Source of the DNA: Planctomycetota bacterium
GTDB lineage: Bacteria > Planctomycetota > SZUA-567 > H5-PLA8
Assembly (NCBI GenBank): GCA_026184295.1
Contig: JAHCJK010000050.1
Coordinates: 1 to 33,677, forward strand
Direction of reading: 5' to 3'
DNA length: 33,677 bases
The first letter of the stretch is position 1. The number at the start of each line of letters is the position of its first letter. Shown piece by piece: positions 7,795 to 15,967 of this stretch. The position numbers and the translations under genes were made by a program. The notes under the pieces are model-generated. The model was given only the letters and a program-made list of their open reading frames with translations, did not search any database and was not told where the DNA came from.

Positions 7795-8871
7795 ATGGTG
7801 CGGATGGCCAAATTCATTCGTCGGCGAGCGGCGGGACGCCGGCCGGTTTCGGCCCACGGCGCCAAGTTCCTGCACAAGCGGCGCGACCGCCGCGTGATGC
7901 AGAAGACCGTCACCGACGGCACCGACTACAACGCGCCCGTCGCCACGCCCGCGAGGCCGCAGCAGCCCGTCACCCGCGGCATCACCACGCAGGAGATCGT
8001 CGGCGCGCCGGAGATCGCCGAGACCGCCGACGTGGCCGACTCCCCGGCGCTCGAGCCGCTGCACGAGGAATTCCAGGACCCGCCCACCGGCAGCGGCGTG
8101 CTGGCCATCGCGCCCGAAGAACAGATCGAAGAACTGCGCCGCGACATCCTCGCCGCGCGCGAACTGCAACTGCGCATGCTGCCTTCGCGCCCGCCCAAGA
8201 TTCCCGGTTACGAAGCGACCGCGTTCTACGACGCCTGCGACGTGCTGGCGGGAGACTTCTTCCAGTTCGTGGACATCGGCGGCACGCACACCGGCTTTCT
8301 GGTCGCGGACGTTTCGGGCCACGGCCTGACGGCCGCGATGCTGATGTCCGCGACGCTGAAGGTCTTCGCGCTCCACGCGCGCAACCAGACTTCGCCGCGC
8401 ACCGTCCTCCACAACGTCTTCCAGGACCTTTCCGGCGACCTGCCGCCGGGGCGCTTCATCACCGCCTTCTACGCGATTCTGAATCACGCCACGGGCGAAC
8501 TGCGTTTCGCGCGCGCGGGCCACAACCCCGCGTACATGTGGCACCCCGAACAGCGCAACGTCCTGGAACTGAAGGAAAACGGCGTCGCGCTCGGCCTCGG
8601 TTCTCCGGCGCTCTTCCATTCCCGCACCGAGGAAGGCGTCGCCGTCATGCCGCGCGGCGCGTCGCTGCTGCTCTACAGCGACGGCATCACCGAGGCGCAC
8701 AATCCGCAGGGCGAACAGTTCGGCGAGGACCGCCTGCGCGGCCTCTTTGCCGAGATCGCCAACCTGCGCAGCCGCCCCATGGTCGAACAGGTGATCAACG
8801 CGCTGCGCGAACACACCACGACGGACATCAACGAAGACGACCTGACCCTGGTCGTCCTCAAGCGCGAATAG
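7795..8871 (+). CDS. PP2C-type serine phosphatase, RsbU/SpoIIE domain
   Basis: 358 residues. The first 110 are basic, then low-complexity, with no known domain; residues about 112-128 form a helix (EEQIEELRRDILAARELQ) of the linker type seen before RsbU domains. The SpoIIE/PPM catalytic domain (about 125-356) shows its metal-binding aspartates in LAGDFFQ, ADVSGHG, LYSDGITEAH and the final DDLTLVVL. Such enzymes dephosphorylate an anti-sigma-factor antagonist or similar partner in signalling. No sensor or membrane segment is present, and no anti-sigma or STAS gene lies nearby. The start is uncertain: ATG 7795 and 7804 both lack a strong Shine-Dalgarno, and translation could begin further in. 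It is followed 24 nt later by the glycosylase gene. Confidence 0.92.
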   Translation: MVRMAKFIRRRAAGRRPVSAHGAKFLHKRRDRRVMQKTVTDGTDYNAPVATPARPQQPVTRGITTQEIVGAPEIAETADVADSPALEPLHEEFQDPPTGSGVLAIAPEEQIEELRRDILAARELQLRMLPSRPPKIPGYEATAFYDACDVLAGDFFQFVDIGGTHTGFLVADVSGHGLTAAMLMSATLKVFALHARNQTSPRTVLHNVFQDLSGDLPPGRFITAFYAILNHATGELRFARAGHNPAYMWHPEQRNVLELKENGVALGLGSPALFHSRTEEGVAVMPRGASLLLYSDGITEAHNPQGEQFGEDRLRGLFAEIANLRSRPMVEQVINALREHTTTDINEDDLTLVVLKRE

Positions 8872-8895
8872 CGCCGGGCCGCGCGGGAGCCGGCC

Positions 8896-9813
8896 ATGCC
8901 CGAACTTCCCGACGTCACGATCTACCTCGAAGCGTTGCGCGCGCGCATCCTTGGCCGCACGCTGGAACGCCTCCGCATCGCCAGCCCGTTCCTGGTCCGC
9001 TCGGTCGATCCGCCGGTCTTCCGCGCCGAAGGGCGCCGCGTCGCCGGCCTTCTCCGCCTGGGCAAACGCATCGCCTTCGCGCTCGACGGCGACCTCTTTC
9101 TCGTCCTGCATCTGATGATCGCCGGCCGCCTGCGCTGGGACGAGCGGGCCGGCCCCGCGGCCAAGCGCCCCGCGATTCCCGGCAAGATCGGGCTCGCCGC
9201 CTTCGACTTCGAACACGGCACGCTTTTCCTCACCGAGGCCAGCAGCAAGAAGCGCGCCTCGCTGTACCTCGTGCAGGGCGAGGAACAGCTCGCGTACCAC
9301 CGCCCGCCGGGTTTGGAACTCTTCGAGGCCGACGCGCGGGCCTTCGCGGAAGTCCTCGCGCGCGAAAACCACACGCTCAAACGCGCGCTCACCGACCCGC
9401 GGCTCTTCAGCGGCATCGGCAACGCCTACGGCGACGAGATTCTTCACGCCGCGGGACTCTCCCCCGTGCGCCAGACGAAGACGCTCAAGCCCGGCGAGAT
9501 CGAACGGCTCTTCGAGGCCGCCCGAGGGACGCTGGCGCGCTGGACCGAGAAGCTGCGCGCGGACTTTGCCGGGCGCTTTCCGGGCGCGGGCGAGATCACC
9601 GCGTTCCGGCCGGACTTTGCCGTGCACGGCAAGTACGGGAAGCCTTGCCCCGCCTGCGGCACGAAAGTTCAGCGCATCCGCTACGCGGAGAACGAGACCA
9701 ACTACTGCCCGCGCTGCCAGACCGGCGGCAAACTGCTCGCCGACCGTTCGCTCTCGCGCCTGCTGAAATCGGACTGGCCGAAGACGGTCGAAGAACTGGA
9801 AGAACGCCGCTGA
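8896..9813 (+). CDS. mutM: formamidopyrimidine-DNA glycosylase / Nei-family
   Basis: 305 residues. The catalytic N-terminus MPELPDV has Pro2 and Glu3, and Lys57 in RLGKRI fits the conserved beta-strand lysine. The helix-two-turn-helix has FSGIGNAYGDEIL (171-183), a variant of GIGNIYADE. A C-terminal zinc finger has Cys251, Cys254, Cys271 and Cys274. These enzymes excise oxidised purines or pyrimidines from DNA and cut the strand by beta/delta elimination. The protein continues about 30 residues beyond the zinc finger (LLADRSLSRLLKSDWPKTVEEL), longer than E. coli MutM (269 aa), and has DVTIYLEAL in place of EVET, so it belongs to a divergent subgroup and could have Nei-like specificity. It is probably co-transcribed with the phosphatase gene. 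Confidence 0.93.
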   Translation: MPELPDVTIYLEALRARILGRTLERLRIASPFLVRSVDPPVFRAEGRRVAGLLRLGKRIAFALDGDLFLVLHLMIAGRLRWDERAGPAAKRPAIPGKIGLAAFDFEHGTLFLTEASSKKRASLYLVQGEEQLAYHRPPGLELFEADARAFAEVLARENHTLKRALTDPRLFSGIGNAYGDEILHAAGLSPVRQTKTLKPGEIERLFEAARGTLARWTEKLRADFAGRFPGAGEITAFRPDFAVHGKYGKPCPACGTKVQRIRYAENETNYCPRCQTGGKLLADRSLSRLLKSDWPKTVEELEERR

Positions 9814-9909
9814 GCGCGCCGTTTTCGGGTTTTCCCCAGCCAAAATGGGAGTACAAGAAGGGTGAGCGCGCCGATTCTGGCTGCGCCGCGACCCGCTCGG
9901 GGCCACGCC

Positions 9910-10452
9910 ATGTCCGACACCTTGAAAACCTCGCTCCCGCTCATCCCGCCGCCGCCGCTGCCCGACGCCAAACTCTGGGCCGTCGCCTGGACCAAATCGC
10001 GCTGCGAAAAGGCGCTCTGCGAATACCTCGATTCGCTCGGCGTGCCGCGTTTTCTGCCGCTGGTGAGCAAACGGCGCGTCTGGGGCGGGCAGGCGAAATT
10101 CTCGCAGCTTCCGCTTTTTTCGGGCTACGTCTTCTTCGATTACGCCGCGGTCGAACGCACCAAGGTCTTCGAGTCGCGCAAGGTCGCGCAGATCTTGCAG
10201 CCGCCCGACCCCGCGCAGCTCGAACGCGACCTGCGCAACCTGACGCTCGCGCTGCAGGAAGACGAGACCCTGCGCGAGACCCGCTTCGGGCAGCTCGGGC
10301 GGCCCGTGTACGTCAAGACCGGCCCGTTCCGCGGGCTGTACGGCAAGCTGGTGCGCTACGACGCGGACTCGAAGCTGGTCGTGCAGGTCGATTTTATCGG
10401 CAAAGCCGCCGAACTGCGCATCGACGAAGCGTTCCTGGAGCCCGCCCTCTGA
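9910..10452 (+). CDS. NusG-like antiterminator (RfaH/UpxY/LoaP type)
   Basis: 180 residues from ATG 9910; a GTG at 9862 would add 16 residues but has its purine tract directly adjoining it, so I prefer 9910. Residues about 20-120 form the NGN domain: LWAVAWTKSRCEKALCEYL, then LPLVSKRRVW and the hallmark PLFSGYVFFDY. The C-terminal 50 residues form a KOW-like beta domain (GRPVYVKTGPFRGLYGKLV) with the typical G and P. NGN-KOW paralogues outside the rpl/sec region usually bind RNA polymerase and prevent early termination in long polysaccharide operons. It sits 12 nt before the epimerase gene, at the head of the sugar locus, which fits. A weak TTTTCC-N16-TACAAG lies upstream. Confidence 0.9.
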   Translation: MSDTLKTSLPLIPPPPLPDAKLWAVAWTKSRCEKALCEYLDSLGVPRFLPLVSKRRVWGGQAKFSQLPLFSGYVFFDYAAVERTKVFESRKVAQILQPPDPAQLERDLRNLTLALQEDETLRETRFGQLGRPVYVKTGPFRGLYGKLVRYDADSKLVVQVDFIGKAAELRIDEAFLEPAL

Positions 10453-10463
10453 CCGAGGCCCGC

Positions 10464-11513
10464 ATGCCGCGACTCCCGACGGACGATCTCGAGCACGTGC
10501 TGCGCCACGCTGCGCGCGCGTTCGAATCGCTGCGGGACGCGCGCGTGTTCGTCACCGGCGGCACCGGCTTTTTCGGCACGTGGCTGCTCGAATCCTTCGC
10601 GCACGCCAACGCGGCGCTGAAGCTGAACGCGCGGGCCGTGGTGTTGAGCCGCGACCCCGGCGCCTTCGCGCAAAAGTGCCCGCACCTGGCCGAGGACGCT
10701 TCGCTGGCCTGGCTGCGCGGCGACGTGAAGGACTTCGCCTTCCCCGACGGCGCGTTCACCCACGTGATTCACGCCGCCACCGAGGCCAGTGCGAAGCTGA
10801 ATGCCGAAGCCCCGCTGGCGATGTTCGATACCATCGTCGCCGGCGCGCGGCGCACGCTCGACTTCGCCCGCGCAAGCGGCGCGAAGACCTTTCTGCTTAC
10901 CAGCAGCGGCGCGGTGTACGGACGGCAGCCCGCGGATTTGACCCACGTACCCGAAACGTACGCGGGCGCGCCCGACCCGCTCGCGCCGGCCTCGGCCTAC
11001 GGCGCAGGCAAGCGCGCCGCCGAACACCTCTGCGCGCTCTACGCGAAGTTATTCGGCCTGGATGCGAAGATCGCGCGCTGCTACGCCTTCGCCGGTCCGC
11101 ACCTGCCGCTCGACGCGCACTTCGCGATCGGGAATTTCATCCGCGACGGGCTGCGCGGCCAGCCGCTCTCGATTCTCGGCGACGGCACCCCGTACCGTTC
11201 GTACCTCTACGCCGCCGACCTGGCCGTCTGGCTCTGGACGATCCTGGCCGAAGGCCAGACCGCGCGCGCCTATAACGTGGGTTCGGAGGAGCCGCTCACC
11301 ATCGCCGAGACCGCCCGCGCCGTGGCCCGCGCGTTCTCGCCCGAACCGGAGGTGCGGGTCGCCCAAGCGCCCACGCCCGGACGCGCGCCTGAACGCTACG
11401 TCCCTTCCACCGCGCGCGCGCGGGAGGAACTAGGCCTGGCCGCGCGCATTTCCCTCGACGAAGCCATCCGCCGCACCGTGGCGTGGCACCGCGCAGCAGG
11501 AGGCCGGCCATGA
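10464..11513 (+). CDS. NAD-dependent nucleotide-sugar epimerase/reductase (extended SDR)
   Basis: 349 residues. Rossmann motif VTGGTGFFGTWL (30-41) gives the TGxxGxxG signature of extended SDRs; catalytic Ser147/Ser148 in LTSSGAVYG and the Tyr179/Lys183 pair in SAYGAGK are present. PYRSYLYAADLAVWLW and YNVGSEEPLTIAETA are typical of UDP/dTDP/CDP-sugar epimerases, dehydratases and reductases. The start ATG 10464 follows the upstream stop by 11 nt; the stop overlaps the next gene's ATG (ATGA). A 4-reductase/epimerase role on a CDP- or other NDP-hexulose is likely. In a yersiniose-like pathway it could be the reductase after the thiamine-dependent step (YerF role); this is inference. Confidence 0.9.
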   Translation: MPRLPTDDLEHVLRHAARAFESLRDARVFVTGGTGFFGTWLLESFAHANAALKLNARAVVLSRDPGAFAQKCPHLAEDASLAWLRGDVKDFAFPDGAFTHVIHAATEASAKLNAEAPLAMFDTIVAGARRTLDFARASGAKTFLLTSSGAVYGRQPADLTHVPETYAGAPDPLAPASAYGAGKRAAEHLCALYAKLFGLDAKIARCYAFAGPHLPLDAHFAIGNFIRDGLRGQPLSILGDGTPYRSYLYAADLAVWLWTILAEGQTARAYNVGSEEPLTIAETARAVARAFSPEPEVRVAQAPTPGRAPERYVPSTARAREELGLAARISLDEAIRRTVAWHRAAGGRP

Positions 11514-12694
11514 GCGCGCCCTTCAAGCGCCCCTGCCCGGTCTGCGACGGCCGCGCGGGCACGCGCCTGCACACGCAGACCTTCACGCTGCCCGAAGGCC
11601 ACCCGCTCACCGACGGCTACGACGTCGTCGCGTGCGACGCCTGCGGCATGGTCTTCGCCGACACCGCCGTCACGCAGGCGGACTACGACGCGTACTACGC
11701 GAAACTTTCGAAATACGAGGACAACGCGACCTCGACCGGCGGCGGCGGATCGCCCTTCGACCTTGAACGGCTGAAGGAGACCGCGGCCTGCATCGCGCGG
11801 CACCTGCCCGTTAAGACCGCGCGTGTCGCGGACGTCGGCTGCGGCAACGGCGGGCTGCTCCTGCAACTGAAAGAACTCGGCTACGGCGGCCTTTGCGGCA
11901 TCGACCCTTCGACCGGTTGCGTGCGCAACATGCGCGCGCAGGGCTTGCAGGCCTTCGTGGGCACGCTGCATCGCATGCCCGCGGAAGCCGGCGCGTTCGA
12001 CGCGGTGGCGCTTTCGCACGTCCTCGAGCACGTGCGGGATGTGCGCTCGTCGCTGGCCGACTGCACGCGCGGGTTGCGACCCGGCGGCCTGCTGTACGTC
12101 GAAGTGCCCGACGCGAGCCGCTACGGCGAATTCCTCGGCGCGCCCTTTCAGGAGTTCAACACCGAGCACATCAACCATTTTTCCGTCGCGTCCCTGGCCG
12201 GCATGCTGCGCGCGGCGGGCTTCGCGCCGTTCGAGGCGGGACAGAAACTCCTGCCCACGCCGGGCCTGCCCTACCCCGCGGCGTACGCGGTCTGCCGGAA
12301 GGAACCGCCCCCGAACGCGTGGACGCGCGACGAGACGCTGCGCCCGTGCATCGAGGCCTACATCCGCGATTCGGCCGCGTTCATGGCGCGATTGTGCGAA
12401 CAGTTGGAGGACATCCGGCGCCGGCATCCGGAACTGGTCGTCTGGGGCACGGGGCAGCTGCTGCTCAAGCTGCTGGGCGAGACGGCGCTGAAGGACACGC
12501 GAATCGTGGCGTTCGTGGACGGCAACCCCATCAACCAGGGCAAGCGCCTGAAGGGCATCCCCATCGTCGCGCCGGCGCAGGCGCGGGAGTTTCCGCAGCC
12601 GGTGCTGGTGGCGTCGCTGCTGAACGCGGAGTCGATCTGCGCGAGCGCGCGGAGCCTGGGCCTGACGAATACGCTGCTGACGCTGGCGCGCTGA
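11510..12694 (+). CDS. three-domain SAM methyltransferase (sugar C-methyltransferase-like)
   Basis: 394 residues. N-terminal zinc-binding domain with CPVC (Cys9, Cys12) and CDAC (Cys42, Cys45). Class I methyltransferase domain with motif I VADVGCGNGG (106-115) and HVLEHVRD. C-terminal Rossmann-like accessory domain (about 305-394: VVWGTGQLLLKLL, AFVDGNPINQGKRLKGIPIV). This order is that of NDP-deoxysugar C-3-methyltransferases and relatives (TylC3/EryBIII type). ATG 11510 has AGGAGG seven bases upstream and overlaps the epimerase stop by 4 nt, so the two are translationally coupled. Expected role: methylation of a deoxysugar nucleotide of this locus; O- instead of C-methylation cannot be excluded. 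It ends 7 nt from the convergent glycosyltransferase gene. Confidence 0.88.
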   Translation: MSAPFKRPCPVCDGRAGTRLHTQTFTLPEGHPLTDGYDVVACDACGMVFADTAVTQADYDAYYAKLSKYEDNATSTGGGGSPFDLERLKETAACIARHLPVKTARVADVGCGNGGLLLQLKELGYGGLCGIDPSTGCVRNMRAQGLQAFVGTLHRMPAEAGAFDAVALSHVLEHVRDVRSSLADCTRGLRPGGLLYVEVPDASRYGEFLGAPFQEFNTEHINHFSVASLAGMLRAAGFAPFEAGQKLLPTPGLPYPAAYAVCRKEPPPNAWTRDETLRPCIEAYIRDSAAFMARLCEQLEDIRRRHPELVVWGTGQLLLKLLGETALKDTRIVAFVDGNPINQGKRLKGIPIVAPAQAREFPQPVLVASLLNAESICASARSLGLTNTLLTLAR

Positions 12695-12704
12695 ACGCGC
12701 GTCA
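12678..12704. terminator. hairpin over the two convergent stop codons
   Basis: TGACG plus CGCG (12678-12682, 12687-12690) pair with CGCG plus CGTCA (12696-12704) around a CTGAA loop, with a 4-nt bulge on one side. It spans the ends of both convergent genes and could act in both directions. There is no U-tract, so support is modest. Confidence 0.35.
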
Positions 12705-13640
12705 GAAGTTGATGCGTTCCTTCTCGACCACGAGCGGGCGCTTCATCACCTGCGCGTGGATCGCGCCGATGTATTCGCCCACCAGGCCCAGAAACACGAG
12801 CTGCACCGACGAGAAAAAGAAGAGCCCGATCACCAGCGGGGCGATGCCGACCGAGAACTGGTCCCAGTAGATCAGCTTGTAGACCAGGTACCCAACCGCG
12901 ACGAGCAGACTGAAGATGCCGAGCATGAAGCCGGTCATCGTGGCCAGGCGCAGCGGCACCTTGGTGTGGCTGGTCATGCCCAGCATGGCCAGGTCGAAGA
13001 GCGTGTAAAAGTTGTTGCTGGTGATCCCGCGCTTGCGGTTGGGCTTGTCGAAGGGAATCGTCGCCACCGTGTGGCCGATCTCCGAAAGCTGCCCGCGGAA
13101 GTACGGATAGGCGTGGCCCATTTCGCGGAAGATGGCGACCACCGACTGGTCGTACAGCCCGAAGCCCGTCGCGTTCTGAACCAGCGTGACGTCGGAGAGC
13201 CGTGCGAGCCAGTAATAGTAGAAGCGACGCAGCAGCGAAAAGAGGATCGTCTCCTCGCATTTCTTCTTCACGGCCAGGACGGTTTTGTAGCCTTCTTCCC
13301 AGCGCTTGAGGAATTCGGGGATCAGTTCCGGCGGGTCCTGCAGATCGGTGGCGAGACAGACGACGGCGTCGCCTTTGCCCTGCAGGATCCCGTAGTAGGG
13401 CGAACGGATGTGCCCGAAGTTGCGGGCGTTCACGATCACCTTCACGTTGCGGTCGCGCGCGGCGAGTTCGCGGAGGATCTCGACCGTCTTGTCGCTCGAA
13501 GCGTTGTCGATGAAGATCAGTTCGTAGGTGTAGTCCGCGCAGCCCGCCATCGCCTTGACCACGCGTTCGTAAAATTCGCGTACGTTGTCCGCCTCGTTGA
13601 ACGTGGGCGCGACGATGCTGATGAACTTTCCGGAGGGCAT
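12702..13640 (-). CDS. membrane-anchored family 2 glycosyltransferase (GtrB/DPM1-like)
   Basis: 312 residues. N-terminal GT-A domain: VAPTFNEADNV (10-20), FIDNASSDKT (43-52) and the metal/nucleotide motif ATDLQDPPEL (97-106) with Asp99 and Asp102. Two C-terminal transmembrane helices follow (about 240-265 and 272-300), as in polyprenyl-phosphate glucosyl/mannosyltransferases. These enzymes move a sugar from an NDP donor to undecaprenyl phosphate; a GT-C enzyme then uses the lipid-linked sugar outside, and two such GT-C proteins are encoded in the same locus. ATG 13640 lies 2 nt after the NeuB-like stop, implying coupled translation. Confidence 0.92.
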   Translation of the reverse strand: MPSGKFISIVAPTFNEADNVREFYERVVKAMAGCADYTYELIFIDNASSDKTVEILRELAARDRNVKVIVNARNFGHIRSPYYGILQGKGDAVVCLATDLQDPPELIPEFLKRWEEGYKTVLAVKKKCEETILFSLLRRFYYYWLARLSDVTLVQNATGFGLYDQSVVAIFREMGHAYPYFRGQLSEIGHTVATIPFDKPNRKRGITSNNFYTLFDLAMLGMTSHTKVPLRLATMTGFMLGIFSLLVAVGYLVYKLIYWDQFSVGIAPLVIGLFFFSSVQLVFLGLVGEYIGAIHAQVMKRPLVVEKERINF

Positions 13641-13642
13641 GT

Positions 13643-14740
13643 TCAGATGCCCCGGTTCGAGATCAGCTTCTTCAGTTCCGGATTCTGACCGTACGGCGTG
13701 TCGATGTCGTCGATCAGGATCGCCTGGTCTTTCTGCAACGGCTTGAGCAGCACTTCGCCCGACATCAGTTCGCGGCAGGAGATCTGGCCCTTCTGCAGCG
13801 GGATGGCCAGGTACACGTCGTCGGGGATGCGGCGGTGTTCGAAGACGTACCCGGCCGGCAGGTCGCGCTTGGCGTAGACGCCGCGGACCAGGTTGTCGAG
13901 GTACTCCACTTCCTTGTTGAGCGGCTGGCGCTTGGTCGCGCCGCTCGCCCCGCACATCTCGCGCGCCTTGTGGTAGGCCTTGAACCAGGTGTCGGCCTGC
14001 TGCGGGCGCGTGCAGTACTGGGAGACCGGTACGCCGTCCATGTCGATGTCGATGTGGCGTTCGAAGGTCCGCGCGCCCTTGGCGTAGGCGATCATCATCG
14101 ATGAATGCCAGTCGCCGAATTCGTGGGTGGAGAAACCGATCACGTTGTTCGGGTAGCGGTTGCGCAGGTAATCGATCTGGTTCATCTCGAGGTAGCGGTC
14201 TTCGGTCGGGTAGAGCGAGACGCAGTGGTTCAGCGCGAGCGGGATGTTGCGGTTCGCGAAGAAGGTCACCAAGTCGTCGGTATCTTTTACCGAGGAGCCG
14301 CCGGACGAGGCGATGACCGGGCGGCGGGTCTCGGCCACCTTTTCGATCAGCAGCCAGTCGTTGATGTCGGAACTCGCGATCTTGATGATCTGGATGCCCA
14401 GTTCGGCGCAGAGTTCGACGGAGCGTTCGTCGAAGGGCGTGGCCGAGGGGATGCAGCCCGACTGGCGGATCGCGTCCACCATCGTGGAAAAATCCTTCTT
14501 GGTCATCTGCGTGTCGATGGTCTTCTTGATGTAGCGGATGTCGCTGCGCGTCCGGAAATCCTTGTGGATGAACGCTTCGACGTCGCGGAACTGGAGCTTG
14601 ATGCAGGCTCGGATGTTGTTGAAGCGGACGACCTGCGCGAAATCCTGGATGATCTTGAGGCCGCGTTTCAGGTTGCCCCAATGGTTGTTCGCCATTTCCA
14701 GGACGAACAGCTCTTCGAAAATATCGCGATCCCGGTTCAT
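13643..14740 (-). CDS. NeuB-family sialic-acid-type synthase
   Basis: 365 residues. TIM-barrel part (about 10-275) with the family's active-site pattern EMANNHWG (15-22), IKLQ, TPFDE and STHEFGDW. A C-terminal SAF/antifreeze-like domain (about 290-365) has VYAKRDLPAG and LQKDQAILIDDID. NeuB-type enzymes condense phosphoenolpyruvate with an amino- or other six-carbon sugar to a 2-keto nonulosonic acid. Neither a 2-epimerase nor a CMP-sugar synthetase is in the window, and EMANNHWG departs from the common EIGxNHNG, so the substrate is open. ATG 14740 follows GGGAGAG; upstream TTG 14794 is disfavoured. It lies 57 nt after the FkbM gene and 2 nt before the glycosyltransferase. Confidence 0.9.
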   Translation of the reverse strand: MNRDRDIFEELFVLEMANNHWGNLKRGLKIIQDFAQVVRFNNIRACIKLQFRDVEAFIHKDFRTRSDIRYIKKTIDTQMTKKDFSTMVDAIRQSGCIPSATPFDERSVELCAELGIQIIKIASSDINDWLLIEKVAETRRPVIASSGGSSVKDTDDLVTFFANRNIPLALNHCVSLYPTEDRYLEMNQIDYLRNRYPNNVIGFSTHEFGDWHSSMMIAYAKGARTFERHIDIDMDGVPVSQYCTRPQQADTWFKAYHKAREMCGASGATKRQPLNKEVEYLDNLVRGVYAKRDLPAGYVFEHRRIPDDVYLAIPLQKGQISCRELMSGEVLLKPLQKDQAILIDDIDTPYGQNPELKKLISNRGI

Positions 14741-14797
14741 CGTCGCTCTCCCGCCTGTTTCTTCCCGCAAGCCCGGGTCTACTTCAAGAGACAAACT

Positions 14798-15967
14798 TCA
14801 ACCGGCCAGCCGCCCGTCGGGCACGGCGTAGCAGACCGACTGCATCCCCTCCGGCAGGTGCGGACGCAGGAAGAACCGGTAATCCGCGCTGATCGAACGG
14901 ATCAGCAGCGGAATCTCCCAGAGGTCGGACTGCTTGTGGTACACGCAGATGGCCAGCACCGGCCGATGCTTCCGGATCAGATTCGCCGCGCCCTTCAGCG
15001 CGTCCTGTTCGGCGCCTTCGATATCCATCTTGATAAAGGTCGGCGCGGCGTCCTTGAGCGCCTCGTCGAGCGGCCCGCAGCGCACGCGCACGTTGCCCTG
15101 CGCCGAAAGCGCCGCCGCCTCCGAGCCGTCGGCGCTGAACGAGGCTTCGTGCCAGTGGGAAGACGCCGCCAGGTCGTGCGTCACCACGCGCGCGCGGATC
15201 TCGGGCGCCAGAGCCGCCACGGACGCGTTCAGCTTCGCGAACGTGCCCGGGTCGGGTTCCATCGCGTGGTAGGCGCGGAACGGGCGCCCTTGCTTGACGA
15301 AAAGGCTATCCAGCGTGTCGCCGATGTAGGCTCCGCAATCGACGAAGACTTCCTCCGGCAGCATGCGATAGACCCCGGGCGGCTCGTAGTCCAGACACGC
15401 GAGCGGTTCGGGCAGCAGACTGAAATCGCCGGTCAGCCGCCACGCGACCTGCGCGAGGTACTCGCCGCGCGAAGCCTCGTCGTGCCAGAGATCCGCGGCC
15501 GCCCGCACGGCCTCGCGCTTTTCCAGAACCTTGTGCGGCAGGTCGTAGAGCAGGTACGGCAGCAGGGCCTCGGGGTGTTTCCAATACAGGTGCTGGAAGG
15601 AACAGACGCGCGCGCAGCCCAGGCCGCGGAGCTGTGCCAGCGACTTCACGTAGCGGTGCGTGCCCGTCGCGTTCCAGACGCAGACCACGAACGCCGCGCC
15701 GGCCCCGTAGCGGCGCGCGGCTTCTTCCGGCGCGAGCACCGGCAGGCCCTCGGACGTCTGGCCCCATTTGCGCCGGTCGTTGTCGGCAAAGGCCAGCGGC
15801 TGGACGCCGGCCTTGCGCAGCCCGCGCAGCGTCATGCGCCCCAGGTTGCCCGCGCCGAAGAGCACGATCCCACCGCCCTGGGCGACCGCGTCGAACGCGG
15901 CGGCTTCGCGGCGGCGCGCCGCTTCCACGTCCTCGGACAGCAGGGCCGGCAGGTCCACCTTGGCCAT
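14798..15967 (-). CDS. FkbM-family methyltransferase with N-terminal Rossmann domain
   Basis: 389 residues from ATG 15967, which overlaps the preceding stop in TGATG. Residues about 30-130 form a Rossmann-like module: VLFGAGNLGRMTLRGL, then FADNDRRKWGQ and LPVLAPEEAARR. The C-terminal FkbM methyltransferase has VFVDCGAYIGDTLDS and TFIKMDIEGAEQDALKGA, the two hallmarks of the family. FkbM enzymes O-methylate sugars and polyketides. The N-terminal module strongly resembles the C-terminal accessory domain of the methyltransferase encoded at 11510, though at the opposite end of the protein, and may bind a nucleotide sugar. It probably modifies the glycan of this locus. Confidence 0.9.
   Translation of the reverse strand: MAKVDLPALLSEDVEAARRREAAAFDAVAQGGGIVLFGAGNLGRMTLRGLRKAGVQPLAFADNDRRKWGQTSEGLPVLAPEEAARRYGAGAAFVVCVWNATGTHRYVKSLAQLRGLGCARVCSFQHLYWKHPEALLPYLLYDLPHKVLEKREAVRAAADLWHDEASRGEYLAQVAWRLTGDFSLLPEPLACLDYEPPGVYRMLPEEVFVDCGAYIGDTLDSLFVKQGRPFRAYHAMEPDPGTFAKLNASVAALAPEIRARVVTHDLAASSHWHEASFSADGSEAAALSAQGNVRVRCGPLDEALKDAAPTFIKMDIEGAEQDALKGAANLIRKHRPVLAICVYHKQSDLWEIPLLIRSISADYRFFLRPHLPEGMQSVCYAVPDGRLAG

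Noticed and set aside
8538..10463. Upstream extension of the epimerase frame
   Set aside because: It overlaps the phosphatase, glycosylase and NusG-like genes and is Arg/Pro-rich; the real start is ATG 10464.
13641..14681. Upstream extension of the GT2 frame through the NeuB gene
   Set aside because: Shadow of the NeuB-like gene; the glycosyltransferase begins at ATG 13640 with a typical GT-A N-terminus.
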